Source: Burkholderiales bacterium (GTDB lineage Bacteria > Pseudomonadota > Gammaproteobacteria > Burkholderiales > SG8-41). Taken from it: a DNA stretch of 31,781 nt. Under the pieces are notes generated by a model, which saw only the letters and a program-made list of their open reading frames with translations, was not told the origin of the DNA and made no database searches. Both the position numbers and the translations under genes were made by a program. Where the stretch lies: assembly GCA_019746155.1 (NCBI GenBank), contig JAIESJ010000247.1:1-31781 (forward strand), in the 5' to 3' direction. Positions 1-7,637 of the stretch are shown here, one piece after another. Within the stretch, counting starts at the first letter, position 1; every line of letters begins with the position of its first letter.

Positions 1-261
1 GCCGCCGGCGACACCAGCGGCAACTGGAAGTCATTCATGGCGTTTCAGGCCGGGCGTGCCCGCGATTTGCTCCAGTCCGGCGCGCCGCTTGGCCGCATTC
101 TCAAGGGCCGCATCGGGCTCGAAATGCGCATGATCATCCACGGTGGCGACCGCATCCTGAGCAAAATCAATACGGCAGGCGGCGATGTTTACCGCTTTCG
201 GCCTGTCCTTAAACCTTACGATTGGCTCTATATGATGTTTCGCTCCGTGGTCGCAGCCTGA
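1..261 (+). CDS. hpnC: Squalene synthase-like HpnC, 3' end only
   Basis: This is the last 86 codons of an open frame that enters from the left edge, so the start and the DDxxD substrate-binding motifs are outside the window. The visible part has the usual HpnC tail: a helix beginning RARDLLQSGAPL, then GRIGLEMRMIIHGG and a closing segment with VYRFRPVL. In the HpnCDE route, HpnC is the hydroxysqualene synthase that acts after HpnD makes presqualene diphosphate from farnesyl diphosphate. The assignment rests on this tail and on hpnD following 93 bp downstream on the same strand. The gap to hpnD holds no clear terminator, so co-transcription is likely. Confidence 0.8.
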   Translation, partial: AAGDTSGNWKSFMAFQAGRARDLLQSGAPLGRILKGRIGLEMRMIIHGGDRILSKINTAGGDVYRFRPVLKPYDWLYMMFRSVVAA

Positions 262-354
262 ACAGGAACCCGCATCGGTATTATCGGCGACGGGCTGAAA
301 AACCTTAGGGCTGCGCCCCCTGCAGAATACGGGGCACACTGACAGAACCCAACC

Positions 355-1188
355 ATGAATCCGCACGAGTATTGCCAGCAAAAAGCGGCACAGAGCGGCT
401 CGAGTTTCTACTACAGTTTCCTGTTTCTGCCGGAGCATAAGCGGCGCGCGATTACCGCGCTTTATGCCTTTTGCCGCGAGGTCGACGACGTCGTCGACGA
501 ATGCTCGGATGCGGGCGTGGCGCGCATGAAGCTCGCCTGGTGGCGCAAGGAAGTGGCCGGCATCTATCATGGCCAGCCGCAGCATCCGGTGGCGCGCGCG
601 CTGTCCGAAGCCGTCGGCGGGTTCAAGCTGCAGGAGCAGCATCTGCAGGAAATCATCGACGGCATGGAAATGGATCTCGATTACAACACCTATCCGGATT
701 TCGAGTCGCTGAAGCTGTACTGCCATCGCGTAGCCGGCGTTGTCGGCGTGTTGTCAGCAGAGATTTTCGGTTATCAGGACCCGCGCACCCTGCACTATGC
801 GACGGATCTCGGCATGGCGTTTCAGTTGACCAACATCATCCGCGATGTCGGCGAGGACGCGCGCCGCGGCCGCATCTACCTGCCGCTCGACGAGATGAAA
901 CGGCATGGCGTGAGCACGGCCGATATCTCGCGGGCACGCGAAACCGACCACTTCAAGCGCCTGATGGCATTCCAGATCGACCGCGCGCTCGGATTTTATG
1001 ATCGGGCCTTTGCGCAACTGCCGGCAGCCGACCGCAAATCGCAGCGCGCCGGCATCATCATGGCCGCGATCTATCGCACCCTGCTCGACGAGATCAGGGC
1101 CGACGGCTGCCGCGTGCTCACGCAGCGCACTTCGCTCACCCCCATCCGCAAGCTGTGGATTGCGTGGAAAACGTGGATCAGGGGCTGA
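355..1188 (+). CDS. hpnD: Presqualene diphosphate synthase HpnD
   Basis: A 277-residue trans-isoprenyl diphosphate synthase of the squalene/phytoene synthase family. It condenses two farnesyl diphosphates to presqualene diphosphate, the first step of the HpnDCE route to squalene for hopanoids. Both Mg-diphosphate binding motifs are visible: REVDDVVDE at about residues 41-49 and NIIRDVGED at about 160-168, followed by the family's RGRIYLP block. Length is normal for HpnD (about 270-290). The ATG at 355 is chosen because the protein then begins at the usual NPHEYCQQKAAQSGSSFYYS start. No good Shine-Dalgarno sequence precedes it, so it may be translationally coupled to hpnC. The short C-terminal tail is rich in basic and aromatic residues, which fits peripheral membrane association (inference). 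Confidence 0.93.
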   Translation: MNPHEYCQQKAAQSGSSFYYSFLFLPEHKRRAITALYAFCREVDDVVDECSDAGVARMKLAWWRKEVAGIYHGQPQHPVARALSEAVGGFKLQEQHLQEIIDGMEMDLDYNTYPDFESLKLYCHRVAGVVGVLSAEIFGYQDPRTLHYATDLGMAFQLTNIIRDVGEDARRGRIYLPLDEMKRHGVSTADISRARETDHFKRLMAFQIDRALGFYDRAFAQLPAADRKSQRAGIIMAAIYRTLLDEIRADGCRVLTQRTSLTPIRKLWIAWKTWIRG

Positions 1189-1270
1189 AAGGCGTGACAG
1201 GTACCAGCATGATTCGTGACTGGCGGCCGGATGAAAGCGCGGGTCGTGAATCGTGAGCCGGTAAGCGCGT

Positions 1271-1276
1271 TATAAT
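1271..1276 (+). promoter_or_regulatory. Perfect -10 hexamer upstream of the PrpF-like gene
   Basis: TATAAT lies 45 bp before the ATG at 1321, a suitable distance for a promoter with a leader of about 38 nt and a GAGGAG ribosome site at 1306-1311. No convincing TTGACA-like -35 is seen 16-18 bp upstream, so this would be a weak or activator-dependent promoter, or chance. Two heptamer-like units (TCGTGAA, TCGTGAG) sit just before it at 1244-1257. Confidence 0.35.
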
Positions 1277-1320
1277 TCGAGTGACTGGGGCAGCAGCGCT
1301 GTACTGAGGAGAAATTCGTC

Positions 1321-2463
1321 ATGCAAACCAAGATACCCTGTGTGCTGATGCGCGGCGGCACTTCGCGCGGACCGTTCTTCCTGGCCTCCGACCTGCCGGC
1401 CGATCCGCAAAAACGCGACGAGGTCCTGCTCGCGGTGATGGGCTCACCGCACGAATACCAGGTCGACGGCATCGGCGGCGCCAACCCGCTCACCAGCAAG
1501 GTGGCGATCATCAGCAAATCGCAGCACGCCGAGGCCGACGTCGATTATCTGTTCGCGCAGGTGCTGATCAACGAAAAGCGCGTCGACACCAAGCCCAATT
1601 GCGGCAACATGCTGGTCGCGGTCGGTCCGTTTGCCATCGAGGCCGGCCTGGTGCCCGCCCGGCATCCCGAGACCGTGGTGCGCATTTACAATGTCAATAC
1701 TGAGTCGCTGGTCGAGTCCATCGTGCAGACGCCCGGCGGCAAGGTCACATACGCGGGCGACGCCGCGATCGACGGGGTGGCCGGCACCGCAGCGCCGGTC
1801 AAACTCAATTTCAAAAGTGCGATTGGCGCCGTCACCGGCAAGCTGCTGCCGACCGGCAGGCCGCTCGACAACATCGACGGCGTCGACGTGAGCTGCGTCG
1901 ACATGGCGATGCCGATGGTGCTGATGCCGGCGGAGCAACTGGGCAAGACCGGCCACGAAACCGCCGCCGAACTCGACGCCGACAAGGCCTTGTTCGCCCG
2001 CATGGAAGCGATCCGCCGCAAGGCCGGGGAACTGATGGGCATGGGCGACGTCTCCGACATGGTGGTACCCAAGATCGGGCTGCTCGCGGCCCCGCGCAAG
2101 GGCGGCACTATCACCTCGCGCTACTTCGTGCCCTATTCCTGCCACAAAGCACATGCCGTGACCGGTACCGTGTGCGTCGCTTCGGCGTGCGCGATTCCGG
2201 GCACGGTGGCTGCGCGCATCGCATCGCTTGCCGCCGCGCCCCAGGGCATAGTCAAGATCGAACATCCGTCGGGCATGATCGCCGTCGACCTCGACGTCGA
2301 GCTCGACAGGCGGCAGCCGGTCATCCGGCGTGCAGCGCTCATCCGCACTGCGCGCCGGCTGTTCGACGGCCACGTCTATGTACCGGAACAGGTCTGGTCT
2401 GTTGCCGACAAGCAGCCGGTGCAAGCCGCAGCGCAGACACGGGCGCCCGCCCAGGCTGCATAG
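1321..2463 (+). CDS. PrpF family isomerase, 4-oxalomesaconate tautomerase-like
   Basis: A 380-residue PrpF-family protein with the diaminopimelate-epimerase fold. Family blocks are clear: LMRGGTSRGPFF near residue 10, DGIGGANPLTSKVAI at about 50-65, and PNCGNM at about 95, the region that carries an active-site Cys. Known members are PrpF (aconitate isomerase in the 2-methylcitrate cycle) and GalD (4-oxalomesaconate tautomerase in gallate degradation). Sequence alone does not say which substrate this one uses, and neither prp nor gal genes are near. Start: ATG with GAGGAG ten bases upstream. The gene interrupts hpnD-hpnE on the same strand, has its own -10-like box, and so may be a separately controlled insert. 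The last 15 residues are a low-complexity Ala/Gln/Pro tail. Confidence 0.88.
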   Translation: MQTKIPCVLMRGGTSRGPFFLASDLPADPQKRDEVLLAVMGSPHEYQVDGIGGANPLTSKVAIISKSQHAEADVDYLFAQVLINEKRVDTKPNCGNMLVAVGPFAIEAGLVPARHPETVVRIYNVNTESLVESIVQTPGGKVTYAGDAAIDGVAGTAAPVKLNFKSAIGAVTGKLLPTGRPLDNIDGVDVSCVDMAMPMVLMPAEQLGKTGHETAAELDADKALFARMEAIRRKAGELMGMGDVSDMVVPKIGLLAAPRKGGTITSRYFVPYSCHKAHAVTGTVCVASACAIPGTVAARIASLAAAPQGIVKIEHPSGMIAVDLDVELDRRQPVIRRAALIRTARRLFDGHVYVPEQVWSVADKQPVQAAAQTRAPAQAA

Positions 2464-2505
2464 GTAATCCATCATCACCACGGCAGCAGCATCCGCCGCT
2501 TCCAT

Positions 2506-2563
2506 CCCTCTCTCCCGAAGGAGGGGGGTCGAGGGTGAGGGCTGGAGGGATCAAGGGTGAGGG
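2506..2563 (+). repeat. GC-rich CCCTC/GAGGG repeat before hpnE (copy 1 of 3)
   Basis: CCCTC (2506-2510) faces GAGGG (2521-2525), followed by two direct copies of (G/A)AGGGTGAGGG at 2531-2541 and 2553-2563, 22 bp apart. The same CCCTCACCC/GGGTGAGGG theme occurs at 10165-10228 and 27154-27201, so this is a degenerate dispersed palindromic repeat. The last GAGGG is ten bases before the hpnE ATG and is the only Shine-Dalgarno-like sequence there. Confidence 0.6.
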
Positions 2564-2573
2564 AACGAGCCGC

Positions 2574-3875
2574 ATGAATGTCGCCGTGATCGGCGGCGGT
2601 TATGCCGGCATGGCGGCCGCGGTAACGCTTGCGCAGCACGGCATGGCGGCAACCGTTTTCGAGGCGGCGCCGCAGCTCGGCGGGCGGGCGCGCCGCATCG
2701 CTTACAACGACGCCGCGCTCGACAACGGCCTACATATCCTGATCGGCGCCTACCGCGAAACACTGCGTCTGATCGAACTCGTGAACCCTGACGCCGGGCA
2801 TGCACTGCTGCGCTTGCCGCTCGACTGGCAGATTCACGGCCATTTCCGCCTGCGCGCAGCGCCGTTGCCCGCCCCCCTGCATCTCGCGCTGGGACTGTTG
2901 AGCGCACGTGGCGCAGGCCTCAACGAGCGCATCGCGGCCGCCGCGTTCATGCGCGCGTTGCGCAGGATAAACTTCCGGCTGCCGCAGGACATGCCGGTGA
3001 GCGAACTGCTGCGGCAGCACCGGCAAGGCGCAACTATCACGCGCCGGCTGTGGCATCCGCTGTGCATCGCCGCGCTCAACACGCCGCCGGATGTCGCCTC
3101 GGCGCAGGTATTTGTCAACGTGCTGCGCGACAGCCTCAACGCCAGCCGCGCCGACAGCGAAATCATGCTGTCCCGCGTCGATCTATCCGCGTTGTTTCCC
3201 GATCCCGCCGCGGACTATGTCCGTTCACGCGGCGGGCGGGTCCTCACCGGGCACATGGTTGATGCCGTTGCTCGCAATGGCGAAAGCCTTGAGGTACAGG
3301 CGCGCGGCGAAAAATTCCATTTCGCGCATGTCGTGTGCGCACTGCCGCCGCATCGCGCGGCCAGGGTGATCGCCGGGCTGCCGCTGCTCGGTGAAGCCGC
3401 GGCCCTGGTCGAGCGCTTTCGATATCAGCCGATTTACACGATTTACCTGCAATATCCCGGGCGTGTGGCGCTGCCTGCGCCCATGCTGGGCATGGCCGGC
3501 GGGCTGGCGCAGTGGGTATTCGACCGCGGAGCGATCTGCGACCAGAACGGACTCATCGCCGCAGTGATCAGCACCGAGGGGCCACATCAGGACTTGACGC
3601 AGGATGAACTCGCGCAGCGCATACACACCGAGCTGGAACAGCACTTCGGGCCTCTGCCCGCGCCGCTTTGGCAGCGCGTGATCGCGGAAAAGCGCGCGAC
3701 TTTCGCCTGCGCCGTCAACCTGCAGCGGCCGGCGCAGCGCACCCCTTTGAAGAATTTCCATCTTGCAGGCGATTACACCGAGGGCCCCTACCCCGCGACG
3801 CTGGAAGCCGCGGTGCGCAGCGGCATCAGCTGCGCGCAGCGGGTGATCGCATCACCCAGGAGTTTGTCGGACTGA
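2574..3875 (+). CDS. hpnE: Hydroxysqualene dehydroxylase HpnE
   Basis: A 433-residue FAD-dependent amine-oxidase-like flavoprotein. HpnE reduces hydroxysqualene to squalene, the last step of the HpnCDE route, and belongs with phytoene-desaturase-like enzymes. The N-terminus is a dinucleotide-binding site (NVAVIGGGYAGMAAAV, glycines 7, 9 and 12), followed by FEAAPQLGGRARR. A C-terminal FAD block reads HLAGDYTEGPYPATLEAAVRSG. The frame stays open far upstream into prpF, but the ATG at 2574 is chosen because it places the Rossmann glycines at the N-terminus as in the family. The final residues (about RSLSD) and the stop codon come from an inverted repeat at 3857-3891, so the natural C-terminus may have been altered. 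Confidence 0.92.
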   Translation: MNVAVIGGGYAGMAAAVTLAQHGMAATVFEAAPQLGGRARRIAYNDAALDNGLHILIGAYRETLRLIELVNPDAGHALLRLPLDWQIHGHFRLRAAPLPAPLHLALGLLSARGAGLNERIAAAAFMRALRRINFRLPQDMPVSELLRQHRQGATITRRLWHPLCIAALNTPPDVASAQVFVNVLRDSLNASRADSEIMLSRVDLSALFPDPAADYVRSRGGRVLTGHMVDAVARNGESLEVQARGEKFHFAHVVCALPPHRAARVIAGLPLLGEAAALVERFRYQPIYTIYLQYPGRVALPAPMLGMAGGLAQWVFDRGAICDQNGLIAAVISTEGPHQDLTQDELAQRIHTELEQHFGPLPAPLWQRVIAEKRATFACAVNLQRPAQRTPLKNFHLAGDYTEGPYPATLEAAVRSGISCAQRVIASPRSLSD

Positions 3876-3891
3876 CCCCGACAAACTCCTG
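3857..3891. repeat. Perfect 14-bp inverted repeat overlapping the hpnE stop
   Basis: CAGGAGTTTGTCGG (3857-3870) and its exact reverse complement CCGACAAACTCCTG (3878-3891) enclose the 7-nt loop ACTGACC, which contains the TGA stop of hpnE. No T-tract follows, so it is not a classical terminator. The perfect arms look like a REP-type dispersed element, of the kind found near RAYT transposases, although no RAYT is coded here. Confidence 0.75.
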
Positions 3892-4195
3892 ACCAGTTCC
3901 TTGGGCAACCGCACTGGAGGAAAATGCGAAAGTGCCATCGAAAAATCTGCCAAAACCTCATCCCCGCGGGTTGCCCGAGGTGAAACGGCTGTGGAATGAA
4001 ACATTATTCAGAAAAAAGGGAGGCGGTTTTGCTTTTGGCAGTACGCGCTGCGGCAGTGGTGTGGATTTTCCCCGTGCGTGGTCGATCCAGCGGACCCGGA
4101 TCTTCCCGCTTCACAGCGGTTTCCCGTTCTGGCTCATCGGAACAGGGACGGACGTATAATGTGCAACAGTGATTTGATCATAACAAAGGTTTATC
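3892..4195. other. Gap between hpnE and ETF-QO, no convincing gene
   Basis: About 300 bp of mixed composition with an AT-richer patch at about 3990-4035. A 19-codon frame at 3924-3983 (ATG with GGAGG four bases upstream) and a 75-codon frame from a GTG at 3932 are both present. Neither resembles a known protein, and they overlap in different frames. A -10-like box lies at its right end. Nothing else was recognised. Confidence 0.5.
4155..4160 (+). promoter_or_regulatory. -10-like TATAAT upstream of the ETF-QO gene
   Basis: A perfect TATAAT lies 35 bp before the GTG start at 4196, leaving a leader of about 29 nt with AAAGG at 4185-4189. The region 16-18 bp upstream (around GCTCAT) is a poor -35. 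The position is right for a promoter, but the support is one hexamer. Confidence 0.4.
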
Positions 4196-5842
4196 GTGTC
4201 TGAACGCGAATCCATGCAATACGATGTCGTGATTGTCGGCGCCGGCCCGGCAGGGCTTGCAGCCGCGATCCGCCTCAAGCAGCTTGCCGCACAACAAAAC
4301 CGCGAGGTAAGCGTGTGCGTGCTGGAAAAAGGCTCGGAAGTCGGCGCACACATCCTGTCCGGCGCGGTCATGGATCCGCGCGCGCTCACCGAGCTGATTC
4401 CCGACTGGCAGGAGCTCGGCGCCCCGCTCAATGCGCCGGTGAGCGAGGACCGTTTCCTGTTCCTGACGGAACAAGCGTCATACAAAGTGCCGAACTTCAT
4501 GCTGCCGGCATGCTTCCGGAACCACGGCAACTATGTCATCAGCCTCGGCAACCTGTGCCGCTGGCTCGGCCAGCAGGCAGAAGGCCTGGGCGTGGAAATC
4601 TTCCCGGGATTCGCCGCGGCGGAAGTGCTCTACAACGACGACGGCAGCGTCAGAGGCGTGGCGACCGGCGACATGGGCGTGGGCCGGGACGGCAAACCGA
4701 CCGCCGCCTATCAACCGGGAATGGAACTGCACGCCCCATACACGTTTTTCGCCGAGGGCTGCCGCGGTCACCTCGGCAGGCAGCTGCAGGAGCGCTTCCG
4801 GCTGCGCGAAGGCAGCGACCCGCAGGTCTATGGCATCGGCCTGAAGGAACTGTGGGAAATCAGGCCCGACATGCATCAGAAGGGACTGGTGATCCACAGC
4901 GCCGGCTGGCCGCTCGATCACGACACCTACGGCGGTTCCTTCCTCTATCACATGGAAGACAACTTGGCGGCAGTCGGCTTCGTCGTCGGCCTGGGGTACA
5001 GCAATCCCTACCTAAACCCCTACGAGGAGTTCCAGCGCTACAAAACCCATCCGGCGATCAGACCGTTCCTGGAAGGGGGCAGGCGCATCGCCTACGGCGC
5101 GCGGGCGATTGCCGCCGGCGGGCTGCAATCGCTGCCCCGGCTCACCTTTCCCGGCGGCTGCCTGATCGGCGACGAGGCGGGCTTTCTCAATGCCTCGCGC
5201 ATCAAGGGCAGCCACTCGGCGATGAAATCGGGCATGCTTGCGGCGGAGGCCGCGTTCGACGCGCTGAAGTCGCATCGCAACCGTGAACTGGTGAGCTATC
5301 CGGAAGCATTCCGCGCCAGCTGGCTGCATGACGAGTTGCACCGCGCGCGTAATTTCAAGCCGTGGATGAGCAAGGGCCTTGTGACCGGCACGCTGATGGT
5401 CGGCATCGACCAGATCGTGTTCGGCGGACGCGCACCGTGGACGCTGCACCACCGGCACGCCGACCATGAAACGCTCATCAACAAAAACAAGGCGCGCCCG
5501 ATCGACTACCCCAGGCCCGACGGCGTCATCACCTTCGACCGGCTGTCGTCGGTGTTCGTTTCCAATACCAATCACAACGAAGACCAGCCGTGCCATCTCA
5601 CCCTCAAGGACGCGACGGTGCCGATCAGAGTCAACCTCGAGCTCTACGACGCGCCCGAGCAGCGCTACTGCCCCGCCGGGGTCTACGAAATCGTGCGCGA
5701 TGCAAACGGGACAAGCCCCCGTTTGCAGATAAATGCGCAGAACTGCGTTCATTGCAAAACATGCGACATCAAGGATCCCACGCAAAATATCGTTTGGGTC
5801 GCGCCGGAAGGCGGCGGCGGGCCGAATTATCCGGGTATGTAA
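4196..5842 (+). CDS. Electron-transfer flavoprotein:ubiquinone oxidoreductase (ETF-QO)
   Basis: A 548-residue membrane-associated iron-sulfur flavoprotein that takes electrons from reduced EtfAB and passes them to ubiquinone. It is the respiratory exit for the acyl-CoA dehydrogenases coded later in the window. The FAD site VVIVGAGPAGLAAAI is at residues 11-25. The 4Fe-4S cluster cysteines are all present: Cys492, then Cys517, Cys520 and Cys523 in NCVHCKTC, with the 25-3-3 spacing of the family. Length matches bacterial and mitochondrial ETF-QO (about 550). The GTG at 4196 is preferred because AAAGG is six bases upstream; an in-frame ATG at 4214 is the alternative and would also keep the FAD site. 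The gene is about 18 kb from etfBA and on the other strand, so the partners are separately transcribed. Confidence 0.95.
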   Translation: MSERESMQYDVVIVGAGPAGLAAAIRLKQLAAQQNREVSVCVLEKGSEVGAHILSGAVMDPRALTELIPDWQELGAPLNAPVSEDRFLFLTEQASYKVPNFMLPACFRNHGNYVISLGNLCRWLGQQAEGLGVEIFPGFAAAEVLYNDDGSVRGVATGDMGVGRDGKPTAAYQPGMELHAPYTFFAEGCRGHLGRQLQERFRLREGSDPQVYGIGLKELWEIRPDMHQKGLVIHSAGWPLDHDTYGGSFLYHMEDNLAAVGFVVGLGYSNPYLNPYEEFQRYKTHPAIRPFLEGGRRIAYGARAIAAGGLQSLPRLTFPGGCLIGDEAGFLNASRIKGSHSAMKSGMLAAEAAFDALKSHRNRELVSYPEAFRASWLHDELHRARNFKPWMSKGLVTGTLMVGIDQIVFGGRAPWTLHHRHADHETLINKNKARPIDYPRPDGVITFDRLSSVFVSNTNHNEDQPCHLTLKDATVPIRVNLELYDAPEQRYCPAGVYEIVRDANGTSPRLQINAQNCVHCKTCDIKDPTQNIVWVAPEGGGGPNYPGM

Positions 5843-5909
5843 CGCCCCCGCAGCCGGCGCTGCGGCTACGCCACGCAGTCCGGCAGAACATGCCAAACAG
5901 GAACCCTCT

Positions 5910-7445
5910 GTGAAGATCTTGTATCAACACACGATACGCACCACTCTGAAGATATTACGTCAGCGCACGATACGCACCACTCTGATCATTGTGCTAACGC
6001 TGCTGCTCAGCGCACTGCTGGTGGCGACCATTTACTTCACCCGCTTCGACCCGCAATGGATCACGTTCCTGGGCGGCGTGCTGTTCGCGGCGGTTCTGGC
6101 CATGGCAAGCCAGATGTCGAAAACCGAGTGGCTGATTCTGCGGCGGTCGAAGCAGCTCGAACGCGTGCGCGAACTGCTCGCCCAGGAGATCGCGCGCGGC
6201 CACAACATCGCCGAGGCGCTGCGCGCCACCGAGACGCGGATGCGGCTGGTGAACAACCAGTTGCCGGTCCCGCTACTCTACGCCGATCGTGACGAACGCT
6301 GCCGCTACCACAACAAGGCATGCCGGGAATGGTTGAATCTGCCAGGGGAAAAAATCGACGGCCAGCTGCTGCGCGATATCTTCGGCAGCAAGGCCTACCC
6401 GGCGGTGGCGCCGCAGGTCGCGCAAACCTTGGCCGGCGCCAGCGTCGACTACGAGCTTGCCTGGCCGGATAAAAGCGGCACACCGGCGATGCTCAAGGTG
6501 AGGCAGTTTCCCTATGCGTCGAACGGCGACCAGGTGCTCGGGTTTTACCTGATACTCACCCGGCCGGCGTCCGCTGCAGCGGCGGAGCCGGCGGTTGCGA
6601 ACGACGCAATCGGCGATGCGCTCGTTCCCGACGAAGGCAGCGAGGCCCTCTACCTGCGGTCGATCACCGGGGAACTGATGAGCGGCGGAATCGATCCGCG
6701 TGCCAGGCTCGCGCGCGCGCTGCAGCGGAACGAATTCCTGCTGTTCGCGCAGAAGATCCTCCCGCTCGCGGACGACGTGCCCGAACCCGACTGCTACGAG
6801 GTCCTGCTGCGGCTGCAGGAGGAGGAGGACAACCTGCTGCCGCCCGGCGGCTTCATCGCGGTCGCCGAGCACTACGGCATGCTGGAAGAAATCGACCGTT
6901 GGGTGGTGCGCAACCTGATCACGTGGTGTCTCGACAAGCAGCGGAGCACCCCCGGTTGGCGGGCACCGCTGTTCTGTGTCAATCTGTCCGACGCCACGAT
7001 CGACAATCCCGAATTCGCCAGGTTCGTGCGTCAGGAGCTGCAACGACCCAACTTTCCGCCGCGCGCGCTGTGCTTCGAAATCAGCGAACAGGAAGCGGTC
7101 AACCGCCATGACAACGTGCGGCACTTCATCGCCGCGCTCAAGCCCGCCGGCTGCCGCTTTACCATCGACGCCTTCGGCAGCGCCAAGGTGTCGTTCTCCC
7201 ACCTCAGGGGATTGTCGGTCGATTTCCTGAAAATCGACGGCACCATCATCCAGAACATGCTGCGTGACCCCGCCGAGCTCGAGAAAGCGCGGGCGATCAA
7301 CACCGTATGCCGGAAAATCAGCGTGCGCACCATCGCCGAATTCGTCGAAACCGAAGAGACGCTCGCCAAGCTGCGCGAGCTCGGCGTCGACTACGTGCAG
7401 GGATTCGGCATCGCCCGGCCCGGCCCGATAAATCAGATTGCCTGA
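5910..7445 (+). CDS. Membrane PAS-EAL domain protein with degenerate EAL site
   Basis: A 511-residue protein in this order: a basic N-terminus containing a 12-residue tandem duplication, two membrane helices (about residues 26-45 and 50-68), a probable coiled coil (about 75-110), a PAS-like domain (about 110-220), and an EAL domain (about 265-505). EAL domains hydrolyse or bind cyclic di-GMP. Seen here: the EAL signature is EVLLRL (Glu297), and NLSDA, FEISEQE, LKIDG, AEFVE and QGFGIARP are kept. The usual DDFGxG metal motif is instead D420-A421-F-G-S, so the second metal-binding Asp is missing. That argues for a c-di-GMP receptor or weak enzyme rather than a normal phosphodiesterase (inference). 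The GTG at 5910 is chosen for AGGAA six bases upstream; the open frame extends back into the ETF-QO gene but that part looks non-coding. No GGDEF domain is present. Confidence 0.85.
   Translation: MKILYQHTIRTTLKILRQRTIRTTLIIVLTLLLSALLVATIYFTRFDPQWITFLGGVLFAAVLAMASQMSKTEWLILRRSKQLERVRELLAQEIARGHNIAEALRATETRMRLVNNQLPVPLLYADRDERCRYHNKACREWLNLPGEKIDGQLLRDIFGSKAYPAVAPQVAQTLAGASVDYELAWPDKSGTPAMLKVRQFPYASNGDQVLGFYLILTRPASAAAAEPAVANDAIGDALVPDEGSEALYLRSITGELMSGGIDPRARLARALQRNEFLLFAQKILPLADDVPEPDCYEVLLRLQEEEDNLLPPGGFIAVAEHYGMLEEIDRWVVRNLITWCLDKQRSTPGWRAPLFCVNLSDATIDNPEFARFVRQELQRPNFPPRALCFEISEQEAVNRHDNVRHFIAALKPAGCRFTIDAFGSAKVSFSHLRGLSVDFLKIDGTIIQNMLRDPAELEKARAINTVCRKISVRTIAEFVETEETLAKLRELGVDYVQGFGIARPGPINQIA
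5914..5985 (+). repeat. In-frame 36-bp tandem duplication in the EAL gene
   Basis: Two 36-bp units, 5914-5949 and 5950-5985, differ at six positions; the last 20 bases (CACGATACGCACCACTCTGA) are identical. They encode KILYQHTIRTTL followed by KILRQRTIRTTL just before the first membrane helix, doubling the cytoplasmic basic segment. Confidence 0.9.
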
Positions 7446-7514
7446 CGACGTGAACCAGGCGAAGCTGAAAAATCCGCCGCTCAATTACACCGAAAACGGC
7501 AAGCTCACCCTTGA

Positions 7515-7595
7515 TCGCAAGGAGCCAGCGCGCTGGCCAGTATCAAGAAGGACGGCACCCACAAGAAAATCATCGAGCGCTACGAAAGCAAGTGA
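7515..7595 (+). pseudogene. Remnant of a solute-binding protein (family 3) C-terminus
   Basis: A 26-codon open stretch ending at TGA 7593-7595 reads ALASIKKDGTHKKIIERYES near its end. This resembles the C-terminal helix of family 3 periplasmic amino-acid-binding proteins (pattern: ALxxIKxDGTYxKIxxKY). It has no start, and an in-frame stop at 7512 cuts it off. The 60 bases before it are open in another frame (from GTG 7450), which may be further decay or chance. The match is short and was judged by eye. Confidence 0.4.
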
Positions 7596-7637
7596 AGCGA
7601 TGCCGGACGGCTAACCCCCTCCCAGCATCGCTTTTTT
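7595..7637 (+). terminator. Rho-independent terminator closing the plus-strand half
   Basis: AAGCGATGC (7595-7603) and GCATCGCTT (7625-7633) form a perfect 9-bp stem with a 21-nt loop, and T continues to 7637. It follows the EAL gene and the solute-binding remnant on the plus strand. It also overlaps the last codons and stop of the convergent CHI-like gene, so the sequence serves two genes. Confidence 0.7.

Noticed and set aside
2172..2573. N-terminal extension of the hpnE frame into prpF
   Set aside because: It overlaps the well-supported PrpF-like gene in another frame and repeat DNA; HpnE homology starts at the ATG at 2574.
3995..4060. Possible sigma-54 promoter (TGGCAGTACGCGCTGC)
   Set aside because: The GG and GC elements are one base too far apart and no activator gene is nearby.
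3932..4159. 75-codon frame between hpnE and the ETF-QO gene
   Set aside because: GTG start without a ribosome site, unusual composition, no similarity recognised.
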